Notes: generated from the sequence alone by a model not told the origin. DNA of 64,000 nt from Candolleomyces eurysporus (GCA_027579435.1 JANBPK010000780.1:52991-116990), one strand, 5' to 3'. Counted from the first letter of the stretch, positions 48,467 to 59,357 are shown. Numbers and translations: made by a program.

Positions 48467-50201
48467 TCAACACATGCGATGGTCGGGCTCGGGTAGGCCT
48501 CTTCTAGGGAGGACCTGTATCCAATCCCAAGCACGCAAATCTTCAGGTGTCATCATTATGGTGCTATACTTCACCCCATCCAAGGCGCGGCTTGCACGTA
48601 AGGCTTCGAGAAGGCGAGAATCTTTCCTACTATCAGCCCCATCGCTGAAAAAGAAGAGTTCGAGGGTGTTATTCCGGCCCAGATATTTTGCAAGAAGGCG
48701 GTGTTCGTTGCGGTCGAAGGAAAAGGTGGGCATATGGACCTTGATACGGGTTGTCGAGCCGAGGATATCTGGGATGTCGAGGGTCTCTGCAATGAATGGA
48801 GTGAAATGCCCAAGTACGAGGGTTTTCACGTTGCTGAAGAGCTTGAAAAATGCNTGAGCAGAGTGAGGCGAGAGTTTTGAGCTGATTTTGGGAGATAATA
48901 GGCAGGGCGCCAGATTTCAGCTTCAGTGTCTCTACTCCGCTAAGAAGGGATGACCAAGTAGTGTCCAAAGCAACCACATCGAGTGCCTGTCTCCACAGTT
49001 GCAGATATTCATGATCTGTAAACATCCGGTGGTCCTGAGTGTCCTCCCTACAAGCCACCATGAAAACTTCGTCACTACCCTCCGATCCACCGCATAGCCG
49101 AAGTTCCTTTTCATGATATCCCACTGTGAGCTGAGAATAGTTCACTTTCCAGGGAAGTTTCGCAAGGATGACCCTCATTCCCTCCCTAAAGCATTGCGAT
49201 CCAGCCGGCGTAGAGCCCATGGCCAGAACATTGCATTCTACCGTGCACCGTTTCAACGACGCAACCTCCAGCCCCGCAAGAAACTCGAAGCACTCTGGGG
49301 CACTCCCATAAACCTTCAACGATTCCAGACGGTCGAGCTCGACTGGGCCGGTGGGCTTGTTGCTGAATCCTTGCGCAAACATATCGTATATGACAAGGTT
49401 GATGAGATTTGGGAGTTGAGAAAGCCGAGAGAGCCATGCACGAGGGCTGAATGCAGAGGACGGAGAAAAACGGGGAGACGAACGAGCTTGGGCACAGTTT
49501 GCGTGAATAGCGAGCGTCGTAAGATTTGGAAGAGGGGGAAGGCTGCATGGGATACGCGTGGAGTTGCAGATGATATCACCAGCAACTTGAATAGTCTCGC
49601 AGGAGGGACGGAGGATTGAGGTCGCTGGGTGTAGGGGGATTTGGCTGGGCCATAGAAATGTGAAGTGGCGAATGGTTGGGGACGGCTCGGAAAGAATCCT
49701 CCCGAGTTCGGGCGTATCCCAAACGTAGTTTTCGCTGATGCGAACGTGAAGGTAGTCGCAACGGTGGAAAGACCGGAAGACTAATTGAATGTTCTCTCTC
49801 CTCTCATGAAAGTTGAGATTGGATTCTTGCCGATATATGATCCACGGCGACGATGTCCAACCTCCGATAATTGAGATGGGTTGATCGGCTGACTTCTCCA
49901 ACAAGTAAGAAACTCTGGATGGAGGGTCACGATCTATATTAATGATTCGTGCGAGTAGGAATGGGGAGTTCGTGATGATCTGGTACCAGTTTGAACAAAC
50001 TAGCATCGCCGAGCGCAGGGCCTTGGACTCCATCTCCAATGAGTGGGGGTGAGCACGATTCCTCGGGTCGACCATTTGTTTGAAGATTTCGATGAGTATT
50101 TCCCAGGGAATGAGCGCAACGAGGGCTTTCAAGTGATCTGTACAATATTAGATTAAAGGAAAATTGGTCAATAAGATGTAAGTACCGAATCCAGGCGACA
50201 T
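48467..50201 (-). CDS. F-box/LRR-like protein within the transposon
   Basis: A tiny first exon (50201..50186, MSPGF) splices over a 46-bp intron to 50139, giving FDHLKALVALIPWEILIEIF, an F-box-like N-terminus. Leucine-rich segments follow (LPPLPNLTTLAIHANC, LSQLPNLINLVIYDMF). The N at 48854 breaks the frame; skipping it continues SAFFKLFSNVKTLVLGHF to the stop at 48467. It is not closely related to the F-box copies at 369 and 14986. It lies between the cargo genes and the right arm, so it is either cargo or a captured host gene. Confidence 0.7.
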
Positions 50202-50237
50202 ATTGAAGGCAATATTGACTGAGGCTCTGAGTGAACG

Positions 50238-51072
50238 ATGAGTTTGAGTTCGAAGAAAAAACCAGTCCCACCTCTTCCTGGTTTACTTCCCTTGCTTATG
50301 CATATGTCAGCGGAAAGTTCGATTTCTGCTGACTCATTGAAAGTTAATCTCGGAGGCAAATGCGTAATGTATTGTGGCGCTTTGACTGGCTTGAACGTTG
50401 ATCATGGTGATCCGGCGCCCACTCTTGTGTGATCCGTCGCACGGAGGCATGGTGCCCTTTCACGCCTTCGGTTGTCGACCTTGGTAACGTGCTGCAGTTG
50501 AGTCAGTCGTGAGCTGTCAAGTCTCCGGATGACGTACCCACTCAGTCTTTGGATGCAAAATTGTCCTGTACATGAAGTGAGCTTGTCAATAAGGAGTAAG
50601 TGCGCTCGACGATTACAGGCGCCTGTCTAGCATTGACACGAGTAGATTCCTTCCAGGTGTGCTCAGAAACACCATGAATCTCTCTCTCTGAGCATGGGAG
50701 AGCTACAATAACCTGCTCAAAACTCTTCGCAATGATTTTATTCCTTATTCTTTTATTGATCGCTGGATTTTTTTTAAAATCGCATCTCATAACCAGCGCA
50801 TCATGGTATTATCTTACCTACTTACAACTCCCGCGCGCTTTTGAGTATTGTCCATCAGCTCTTTTTGCCGGATGGTTTTCTCAATCGCAACTCACACACC
50901 GCCTTGATGGAACTTCGGGTAGATTCCCGTACATTCTCCCTGAAAGTTATGACCAAATAAGCAAATATTACTCTAGATTTATATTAGTAGATAATTCCAA
51001 AAATGTCAAGGCAATTTTGGAGTAATTTTTAAATAATTATGTTGACATAACCACCCACAAAGGTTTTCAACC
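50238..51072. other. Right arm of the CACTA element, noncoding
   Basis: No convincing gene. It becomes AT-rich toward 51060. CCTTCCAGG at 50649 matches words in the left arm. A hydrophobic open frame at 50732-51025 lacks homology signals and was not called. Confidence 0.45.
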
Positions 51073-51085
51073 TATGCCCGTAGTG
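51073..51085 (-). repeat. Right terminal inverted repeat
   Basis: TATGCCCGTAGTG, the reverse complement of CACTACGGGCATA. It matches the left terminus at 12 of 13 positions and ends in the inverted CACTA signature directly before the second ACA. Confidence 0.8.
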
Positions 51086-51088
51086 ACA
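51086..51088. repeat. Target-site duplication, right copy (ACA)
   Basis: ACA directly follows the right TIR. It is a Thr codon in the frame of the 3' part of the split coiled-coil/CBM20 gene and duplicates 25221-25223. Confidence 0.85.
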
Positions 51089-51959
51089 GCTGAGAGCCGA
51101 GGCCTCTCGCAGCAGCTGGAGAACGAGAGGGAGGCGAGGAACGTGGAGCGCACACAGTTTTCGAAGGACAGGTCTGACGAACAGCAGGGGTTTGAAGCGG
51201 AGAAGCGGACCTTGGGTAACCGTATAGTTGGTTTGGAGCAGGGCCTTGAGGCGAAGGAAAAGGCGCGGAGACGGCTGGAAGAAGACATCGCCATCGTACG
51301 AAGGGAGAAGGACGAGATTAGTCATGTCGGAGCCTCACTCCAGCAGCAGCTTATTTCGGCGAAGGAGGCGATGAAGGAGCTACAAGAATCTGCAGACGCC
51401 CGGGTGAATTCCCTACAGAACGATATTGACACTATGCGCGACGATAGGGAAAGGCAAATCGCCTCGAGAGACAACCAAATCAACGTCCTCAATGCCAGAC
51501 TTGACGAAGCAAGGAACGCTCCTGTTCAAGTTACGTTCAACGTTCGGGCCGAGACCGTCTGTGGTGGTACGTCCTTCTTGCTTCCAACATACGAAGGTGA
51601 ACATCTCTCGCTAACTAGGTCGATTCTCTTGCAGAGAACATCTTTATCACTGGGTCTATCGACCAGTTGAAGCGCTGGTCACCGAAAAACGCTGTTGCTC
51701 TCAGCCCCCGCAACTACCCCATCTGGACCGGTATGTATCTCTCAACCCCACCCTCTTAACTTTTGTTGGTGATTCGAATTTTTGGCTGATGGTGTTTGTT
51801 TTGTTAACAGTTACACTTTCTATCCCCGCCAGGACCAGGTTCGAGTATAAGTATATTCGCAAGTTCAACGGTGAGCTCAAACGCTGGGAGTCCGACCCCA
51901 ACTGCTCGTACTCCAGCCCCGCCTCTGGGATCGCGACTATCAATGATATCTGGAGGTAA
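51089..51959 (+). CDS. Coiled-coil/CBM20 protein, 3' part (split by transposon)
   Basis: Exons 51089-51566, 51635-51730 and 51811-51959 (introns 68 and 80 bp) continue the coiled coil of 24369-25223 from AESRGLSQQLENEREAR. They end in a C-terminal CBM20: VQVTFNVRAETVCGEN, IFITGSIDQLKRWSP, EYKYIRKFNGELKRWESDP and ATINDIWR. These carry the conserved tryptophans and the EYKY/WE(S/x)DPNR-type core that binds starch or glycogen. The phase at 51089 equals that at 25223. With the element in place, this part has no start codon of its own and is probably silent. Confidence 0.88.
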
Positions 51960-52364
51960 TTTAGATCTGTGTTCTCCACGGAGACCAAATTCCGTTCGAA
52001 ATCGGGATTGATAAGGGTATGAACACTGATAGGAACACAAGAAATGTCAACAGTTGCGCTGTATCATTCTTTTACAATCGAATATGTCTCTCCACTGAAC
52101 ACATACGTACTATTCACTGTGCCCTTCTGCAAGTGACATCGTGCGCGACCACTTGACGAAGGGGCTTCACGACAGCTGAAGTAAGAGGTGGTCTTCGGAA
52201 CGCCAAGAGGAAGATCTATTATATACAAGTCAAAATTAGAGCTTTGCCTCGACCATCCGGTGATTAACATATTGCTAGATTAAGAGAGAAAAAAGCTTCA
52301 CGAAAACTATCCTAGTATAAGCCGGTAAATTGCTCTCGTCGGAGTTGGAGACATTGATGGCAAT
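51960..52364. other. Intergenic region, no gene recognised
   Basis: Lies downstream of the CBM20 stop. No ORF with recognisable motifs and no repeat structure was identified. Confidence 0.5.
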
Positions 52365-52560
52365 CACCTCGGGATCGCCTGCACGTCTACCGTGCTTTCC
52401 TGTTCGTCTGTCCTTCGGTATGTTTTTTTTTTTTTGATCTCTCTGATGCGACATTTCTACATCGATCCTATAGAAGGGGTAAATCAAACAGTATTTCAAG
52501 TAACCATCTCAGGTTCGGCGTGCTTCGAGTGCGATGTGATCCGCGGCGTTTCGTCTTCAC
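52365..52560 (+). repeat. Dispersed duplicated block (partner at 10315-10500)
   Basis: GCCTGCACGTCTACC, CAGTATTTCAAGTAACCATC and TTCGAGTGCG occur in the same order as at 10315-10500. It lies next to the GH92 fragment, so sequences from two places of the left cluster have been brought together here. Confidence 0.6.
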
Positions 52561-52687
52561 TTCTTCCTCAGACGCACGGGTGCTGCAGGGATATTTTGGC
52601 GCACGCTTCCTCGTTCCTCGTTCCTCTTTCCCCGCTCCTCCTCCTCTCCAACCTCGGATATAAACGCGATAGCTACTTCTCCTCCCT

Positions 52688-52925
52688 CATATGGATCCGA
52701 CTACGTCGCACAGTACGGGACGGTACCCAGGGAAGCATGGAGCCTGAGGACCCGTTCTAATCGCCCAAGGTCACGTTCCGCTTCCGAGTCCCAGGACGTG
52801 GTGGGTATGAGAGCGGGGACCTCGTTTATCTCTATCGAGCAGGCCAGACTGAATTTGGAGTCCGAAATTTCTGATGTCCCTCTTGCAGAACAAGAGACTG
52901 CTGAGGCCGACAGCAATTACCAGAT
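52688..52925 (+). pseudogene. GH92 mannosidase exon fragment
   Basis: Matches part of GH92 exon 4 (about 18478-18720): the shared words include GGACGTGGTGG-like sequence, GAGCGGGGACCTCGTT and TCTCTATCGAGCAGGCCAGA. The frame is interrupted and roughly 35 bases present in the gene are missing. No other GH92 exon is nearby, so it is a dead partial copy. Confidence 0.7.
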
Positions 52926-53169
52926 AACCGTGGATACTCCGGGTGCACCAAAGTAGTGTCACTGGTTGCACAAAACAGGTGCAACCAGTTGCACCTTTCC
53001 ACCCAAGACACGTGAGGGTCAATTTGAAAAGTCTGTCAGGGGCTCACTATTGGTTCTATTCAATGTATAGGGTAGATATAAGATACAAATTACGAGTCGA
53101 AGGTAACAGCAACTTCGGTTGAGTGGAATGTTCTCCCACCCCCCGGGTCGTCCAAAGCTTACTTTTGAA

Positions 53170-53710
53170 GGGCACATCCACCTTCCAGTTGAGTCGTGGG
53201 TTACGGCCGGAGGGTAAACATAGCTTCCATGCGAGTCGTGGTCATGGCCGGAAGGTAGCTATACCTTCCAGTTGAGTTGTAGGCCGCGAAGGAAGGCAAA
53301 CATACCTTCCAGTTGAGTTGTAAGTCACAGCAGGAAGGTAAACTTACCTTCCAGGTGAGTCGTAGGTCACGGTCGGAAGGTAAACATACCTTCCAGGTGA
53401 GTCGTAAGTCACAGCAGGAAGGNAANCATACCTTCCANGTGAGTCGCAGGTCACGGTCAGAAGGTAGACGTACCTTCCACTCGAGTCGTAGACCACAGAA
53501 GGAAGGCAAACATACCTTCCAGGTGAGTCGTAGGTCACGGTTGGAAGGTAAACGTACCTTCCAGGTGAGTCGTAGGTCACGGTTGGAAGGTCGTAGGTCA
53601 TGGTCAGAAGGTAAACGTACCTCCCAGTTGAGTCGTGGGTTACGGCCGGAAGGTAATTATACCCTCTGGTTGAGTTGTAGGTCACAGCAGGAAGGTAAAA
53701 CTACCTTCAC
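53170..53710. repeat. 42-bp minisatellite with palindromic units
   Basis: About a dozen units follow a 42-bp period (starts near 53302, 53344, 53386, 53428 and onward). Each has the near-palindrome GGAAGGTAAACATACCTTCC (8-bp arms, 4-nt loop) plus a spacer AGGTGAGTCGTAGGTCACGG. Because 42 is a multiple of 3, the array is open in several frames on both strands, which mimics a repetitive protein; no start, splice or expression signal supports one. Confidence 0.85.
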
Positions 53711-54240
53711 CAAGTTGGCCAATGGATGCAGCTGGGGGGTAACTTGGCCTTCTATCCAGATAGCAGAGGGTAGGGCCACCTTTCAGCCGGGGGGTATGAC
53801 GTCAAACCCGCCTTCAGCTTGAGTGGCTGGAAGGCGATCCTGACTTCCAACCTTGTCCTACACCGAGACGTGAAGCCAAACTTGCCTTTAGCTCAACGGT
53901 GTGGAAGTACTTCCCTGCTTCCAAGATTTCCCATGGATGTCATTGGAAGGTGAGCTGACCTTCAGCTGAGCTGGGAAGATTGAAGTACCTTCCAGCTGGG
54001 TCCTGAATTGAGGATGGAGGTTGGATCCATCTTACACCCAACAGAGTGGAAGGACCTCCTCCCTTCCAAGTCGACCCAGAAATGTCGTTTGGAAGGTGAA
54101 ATCAGCTTCTGCCGAGATGAGAGAACATTGATTGGGATCTTGGAAGGAAATGGGCGGAAGGCTGTGCCACCTTCCAGCTGGTCAGGTCAACGTTGGAAGC
54201 ACGAATAACCTTCCGTCACTGGGCTGAGAACCGAATAGCC
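53711..54240. repeat. Degenerate continuation of the minisatellite
   Basis: GGAAGG...CCTTCC pairs continue with irregular spacing (for example near 54030-54070 and 54150-54180) but the 42-bp period is lost. It probably represents older, diverged units. 54241-54550 holds no gene. Confidence 0.6.
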
Positions 54241-54553
54241 AGTTATGGTCGATATTCATGCACCGAAGGCGTATTTCCCTTCTAGCCTGGCCTGGAGTCT
54301 GAGGGCTATGATCCACCGTCATTGTACGTTGAAGAATCATACTCCTTGTTATGTCGGCTGGTTGCGATGCCTTCCTAGACACATGTCGCAAGTCCAGGTG
54401 TCATAACCTTCCTGAATGGCAAGACGCGGCTCGAATACCCTTCCGTCCACATATGGACCTGATGAGAGAACAGAAATCCTTGCTTTATTAAATTCCACAA
54501 TCGTCATGGATGATCCTTAACGCCTCATCGAACTGACGATCAAAAAAAAAAAA

Positions 54554-57500
54554 TCATTTCATTTTCCGTAGACGAAGTCTATTCCACGCAGACAGAAACA
54601 CCTTTGTAAATATGATAGCCCGTTCCTGGCCCATGTAGCTGACCGATTTGCGAATCCTTTTGAGGCCACTGTTCCCGCACTCTCCTGCACTTGAGTTGAT
54701 GGAGACTAGTCGGGGATCAACATTTGCATACTCGGAAAGAAAAGCTGCGGGGCTACACTTTGTGTGGCCAGCGCTGTGGAAATGGTCGATAGCGAAGAAG
54801 GTGTTCTTGAAGAAATCTGGCTCCCGCAGCATGCAATATGGACCCAGTGCACATGCGAAGTCGTAAATAACGCGCTTTGGAGCCACAGGCCAACGTGTTA
54901 CCATTGCGGAAAAGACATCGTTGCGGCCCTCGCTTTCGGGGATGCAGTGAAATCCATAGCAAACGGAATGCGTGCACCATGCTACCATAATGCCGCCCGT
55001 CAACCTTCTTTCACCGTACTGCGTGTAATACTTGCCGCATCTGTCTCCTCGAGGTTTTGAGACATCCTTCTTACGGTCCGATCTCAACCGCGGGTAGACG
55101 GGGCGTTCTCGTATTTGCGGGAGACTGTAGAAAGTTCCAGTCTCATGATCACAATGTCAGTATTGTACAAAGCAAACAGAATAGCCCAGCTGACATACCG
55201 CTTTCCAATTGGATTGTGTGTCAACCACATGAGCCCCATTTGATAAGGGGATTGTCTCCACCGATAGCTCCTGAAGCACGGTCCGAGCCCGATTTGCAAG
55301 CCAATCCATGAGAGGAATGAAATCGTCAATGGATGGTTTGTCCTTCAGAACCCGGTAAAGACCAGGTATAGAGAGTATTTTGGTGAGGTTCTTGGGAAGG
55401 GGATTTGCGAGAAAGCTGCAAAGATTTGCCAAGGCCACACCGTTGACCATTTGGAGAACGGACTCTTCTGCAGCGATCTAGGGAGACAGTTAGACAACTC
55501 AATCTCTTAATCAAAAAGTAGCTGACATACTTCAAGGAAAAAGCGGGCTGTGGACGGCAGTGCTGATTTTTTCTGAGAGTATGCAACCGGGCCAAACGAC
55601 TCCAGGAAAAGTGTCGCCAGCGTCTCGCACTCTTTTCGAAGCCCGTCGTACACTGCGTTTATACGATTCCTGTGCTCAATGTCCTGGCGAGACTGACGAT
55701 CGAGCTCTATCTGCGCCGCATTGGAGGGCGTTCCCCCAACCTCAACTGCGCCATCTGCCAAAACATTTCCCTCCTCCTCCTCCTCCTCCGACGCGGGCAT
55801 TGGCGCATTCACAACCTGGCGAACAAGCTTGCGCAAGGCGGGATCCAGGAGTAGCTGCTGCCTAGGAAAATTCTTCACATTGAAACGCTGAATCGAAGTT
55901 GCTGAGGTTTGCGTGGGAGGGGAAAGAGTGGAAGATAGATGCTTCCGTCCAAACGCCAGGGTAATACCGTCCCAAATGACAGTTTCGGGATATATCCCGC
56001 AGCGTGTGCAACACATATCGTTGTCCATCGCTAGCCGGGTAGCATACGCAAACCAGATCGAACGAAACAAGTCGTCCCCCATAAACTCTGTGCCGGAAAC
56101 GGTATAGCGATGGCTGAGAGTGGCGACAAATGCGTTGAACGGTGTTTCGGACACAACAAAGGCAAGTGTATATTCATCAAGAAGTTCGTGGCTGACAAGA
56201 ATGGCGTTGTTGTAATTGAATAATCCCCGCTCACGGAGGTCGGGCCCAATGAAACGTCGTCGATTTTGAGGACACTTTGGGCATGGCTGGACCTGGATCG
56301 TTCCTTCATAGACGGTGAACAGAGTAAAGATACGACAACTCCGTTCAACCGTCAGTGATCCTGGGTTGTAGTAGGATCGTCCACTAGGGCAGGGACAGGA
56401 GCCCCCGCCTTCCAGTGTCAGAGCAGATACAGGGGGATACCGGAAGGGCGGTGGGCGAGGATACAAGACCGGGTCATCTTTTAGAGCCAGAGAAATTGGG
56501 GGGAGAATGGAGGAGTGAGAGACAGAATCTAGTCGTGCAAGTGATGCTGTTGCCACTCTCCATCAGAGGTGTGCCTTCACAGTACAAATGAGAGAGAGAC
56601 TCACCGAGCGCTCGTGTATTGGCAAACAACCCAGGGTCTAGTTCCTGGCCATCGTCCCCAATTACCGTTTGGAAAAGCTCAAAGGCCTCTTTCACATGGA
56701 CGCATAATTGGCCGCTCGAGTGCTTGGAACACCTCCATACTCCTCCAGAAGGTTCGCCGCCCGTATGGGAAACAATGGCACGTCCCTTCAGCTCCGAGGT
56801 GGAGATACCCTTTACGGAGAACATGGTCAAGAAGTCTGGGGAATTCGGGAGTTGCTGGCGGAAGTAGATAGCAGCGTTTGTATCACCTTCAAAGAATTAG
56901 ATAGATCTTCAAATTTGCGCGATATCACATACCAGGGACCTCGATTACGACTGTCATCGACAATAAAGACTCGACATCATACAAATCAAAGAATCTTTGA
57001 TGGATGCACGACGGATCCTTTGAGGCGGAGGGGCAAGTACATGCAGAATGTAGTTCATTTTCAATTTCCAGATGCTGAAGGTGATACCAATTGTTCTATT
57101 GGCAGCCTATGAGCAATGTTTGAGAATGCGAAGAGAGAGCGTACCGTTGGTTTAGCTCGACGTGTGTCCCAACCTTGAACGACAAAGAGGGATTCCGTAA
57201 TGCAGTACCAGCCAGCTCCGAAGGTTTCGACAGACTCAATGAAGTTGGCAAGGTCGTCATCGGGATCCCGTTCCGCCAAAACCAGTGAACCAAGTGGTAC
57301 CGGGCTCAAGAATTGGTCCGTGGACATTTCGGAGTCCCAGGACCCAAAGTCCACATCATCCTGTGCCACTAAGCCCGTTTGATCGTCCAAGTTTGGCAAG
57401 TCATCGCCCTTAGATCGATGGTCCCGCTTCACCCCCTTTCTCCTCTTCAGGGGGCGATGGTATCGCTTGACGGCTTTGGTTGGTGAGATCCAGGCCTCTC

Positions 57501-57582
57501 CACTTGTTGCCTGCTCGAATAACGCGACAGGGTACTCGTGATTCGAGTCTAAGTCATCTCTCTCCAGTTCTCTAGGAGGCAT
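54554..57582 (-). CDS. KDZ-class transposase with SWIM-like and cysteine-cluster regions
   Basis: Six exons (57582..57145, 57074..56933, 56886..56605, 56555..55531, 55477..55199, 55141..54554) with introns of 46-70 bp give an uninterrupted 917-aa frame. The N-terminal half has a SWIM-like cluster CTCPSASKDPSCIH and an earlier WYCITESLFVVQGWD block. The middle has a Cys cluster SCPCPSGRS...QPCPKCPQ. The C-terminal catalytic region contains CGKYYTQYGERRLTGG, VIYDFACALGPYCMLRE, FFAIDHFHSAGHTKC, INSSAGECGNSGLKRIRKS and SYMGQERAIIF. This pattern matches the Kyakuja-Dileera-Zisupton transposases of basidiomycetes with associated CxC domains. No disabling mutation was seen. Element ends were not located. 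Confidence 0.85.
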
Positions 57583-57812
57583 TGGACAAGGGAGGAGTAG
57601 AAGGAAGAGACGAGCTCACGATGGTCGTAGTATTGGTAAAAGGCGCATGGGTACAATAACCTAGCCTATGGGAATAGCCTAAACGGTCGACCAACCATGC
57701 GTCGGGTCAATTCCGAAACTCTGTGAAATCGGGCCTCTCTGTAGTAGAGGTGCGTCCTCCCGATATATATCTCCGATGCGACAACAGGTGTGCCGAAAAT
57801 TCCTTCCCGCTC

Positions 57813-59279
57813 ATGCGCACATCCCCTCGAAAAGAAGCAGCTGCATCCCGCAGCAAAATTGCCAGCTTCACCCCCACAAAACGTCAGCCTCCTCGATGCC
57901 GCCAGTGTCCGGGCAAACCGCTGCGGTCCGATTGTGAGCATGGACGCAAGAAAGCTGTTCGTGTTCACTACTTATTTTTGACCAGTTCACTCACCCTTCA
58001 GTGACGTTTTATGTTAGAAGCATGCACCGCATACCAACGACGAAGGATCCCGCCCGCAGGCTGGAGCTGTGAGCCTCCAGGCAACTGGTACCTCCTTTCA
58101 ACCACCCCCAGCATCCTTGGTACACGGTCATCATCCGACGCAGGCCCCCTTTCCGCCTCCCACAGTGGGCTCTGCGGTGTTGCCCGCTCCTGTGCATACA
58201 TATGCTGCCACTGCCAGTCACCCTCTGGGTTCGTATGTAGCGAACGCTGCTGCGGGAGCCTTTCAGGTTCCTGCCTTTGCGTTTAATCCCATGCTCCATC
58301 ATCCATTCACACCCGGCTCCGTGCCTAATTCCAACACGCCTCTCGGAGCACCTCATCAGTCTGGGCAAGGTCTCATCCCTCATACCCATCCTCCACTGCC
58401 ATCGTCATGGCCGATCGACCCTTCCCTGTTGCCACAGGTTCATGAACAGTTAGTCGTTCCGTCTCCCCATGCGGCAACAGCCCACCCTCCTGCTCCCGGG
58501 GAGAACGTGGAGGATGTTGCCTCGGACGACTCTGGACACAGCTCGGAGGAGATGGATTCCGACACCTCTGACTTTGTCGACAAGTCCAGTTCCACGTTCG
58601 ACACACAGAAGGCCAAGAAATCGTCGGCTGCGGGCACAAAGAAGAAGCGCGTCTATCCGTCTGACAAGAACGCTCTCCACGGACACATTGAGGGTGTCGG
58701 CCGTGGCAATCGTATGATCAGTGAGTGTCTATCACGCCATCCAATGCCTCCATTGACAGTCGATGTGACCAGAGATGGCCCGCAAACGTCAGCTCAAGGC
58801 GATCTACACCAACCAGCGCACGTCGTCAGCGAGCTTCAGGGCCCTTACGCGAGATCTCATGACTAGGGTGAGTCAATCATTCAAGTCTTAGTTCATTCTC
58901 AATGCTCACTTACGTCTTCCTCCAGGCAGAGGACATTGCTAACCGAACGGCTTCATGGTTATATGTCGCCATACATAATCCAGGTGCCAGCCAGCCTTTC
59001 ACGCACTTTGCCTCTCGCCGGTTGCGTCTTGAGGCACCGGATGATCTGCAGAAGATCCACCAGCAAGTTGCGTCTCTAATGACAGTCCTCAAACGCACAG
59101 ATAGGTCACATAGCTTCCAGAGCGAGAAGGAGAAAGAGGAAGCTATCCAGAAGATGAAGGAAGCGACTGAGAGAGCTGAGAAGGCCACAGCGCACGCGGC
59201 AAATTCTGAAGCGGAGATCCTGCGACTCAGGGAAGAGCTTAGGATTACCCGGGAAGGCCGAACTCGGGAATTTACCTAG
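57813..59279 (+). CDS. Transposon-associated hypothetical protein with coiled-coil C-terminus
   Basis: Exons 57813-57956, 58018-58720, 58773-58867 and 58926-59279 join in frame. The N-terminus is basic with a Cys-rich patch CRQCPGKPLRSDC. The middle is Pro/Ala/His-rich, then acidic (DDSGHSSEEMDSDTSDF). The C-terminus has TASWLYVAIHNPGASQPF, FASRRLRLEAPDDLQKIHQ and a coiled coil. The WLYVA...PFTHFASxRLRxEAP signature recurs in unannotated Agaricomycete proteins near KDZ transposons. It is divergent from the KDZ gene, with about 230 bp between the starts. Function is unknown. Confidence 0.6.
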
Positions 59280-59357
59280 TCGTCGCCTACTTACTTACCA
59301 CCATGCTTTGTATAATAAATCTACTCTTTTCGCATTACATTTGGTTGAAGACATCTG

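Larger units (their letters stand above)
25224..51085. mobile_element. 25.9-kb CACTA (CMC/EnSpm-like) transposon with gene cargo
   Basis: The left end reads CACTAGGGGCATA (25224-25236). The right end is the inverse of CACTACGGGCATA (51073-51085), matching 12 of 13. Flanking ACA duplications and exact restoration of the interrupted host frame support a single insertion of 25,862 bp. Inside are a Tnp2-like transposase (29395-33462) and genes for TET/JBP-like, JmjC-like, WD-repeat, MYND-finger, F-box and hypothetical proteins. Both arms are AT-rich near the ends. CCTTCCAGG recurs at 25397, 25614 and 50649 and may be part of subterminal repeats. The transposase carries a nonsense codon, so this copy probably depends on another element for movement. 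Confidence 0.85.

Noticed and set aside
49113..49619. 168-codon plus-strand frame
   Set aside because: Lies antisense to the well-supported F-box gene 48467-50201 and shows no motif.
50732..51025. Hydrophobic 97-codon frame in the right transposon arm
   Set aside because: AT-rich arm sequence, no homology signal; hydrophobicity is expected from T-rich codons.
25224..51085. Starship-type giant element
   Set aside because: No tyrosine-recombinase captain at an end, and termini with a 3-bp duplication fit CACTA elements. The recombinase at 4243-5771 belongs to the separate retroelement.
53313..53822. Long repetitive open frames on both strands
   Set aside because: Produced by the 42-bp minisatellite, whose length is a multiple of 3; no start or splice support.
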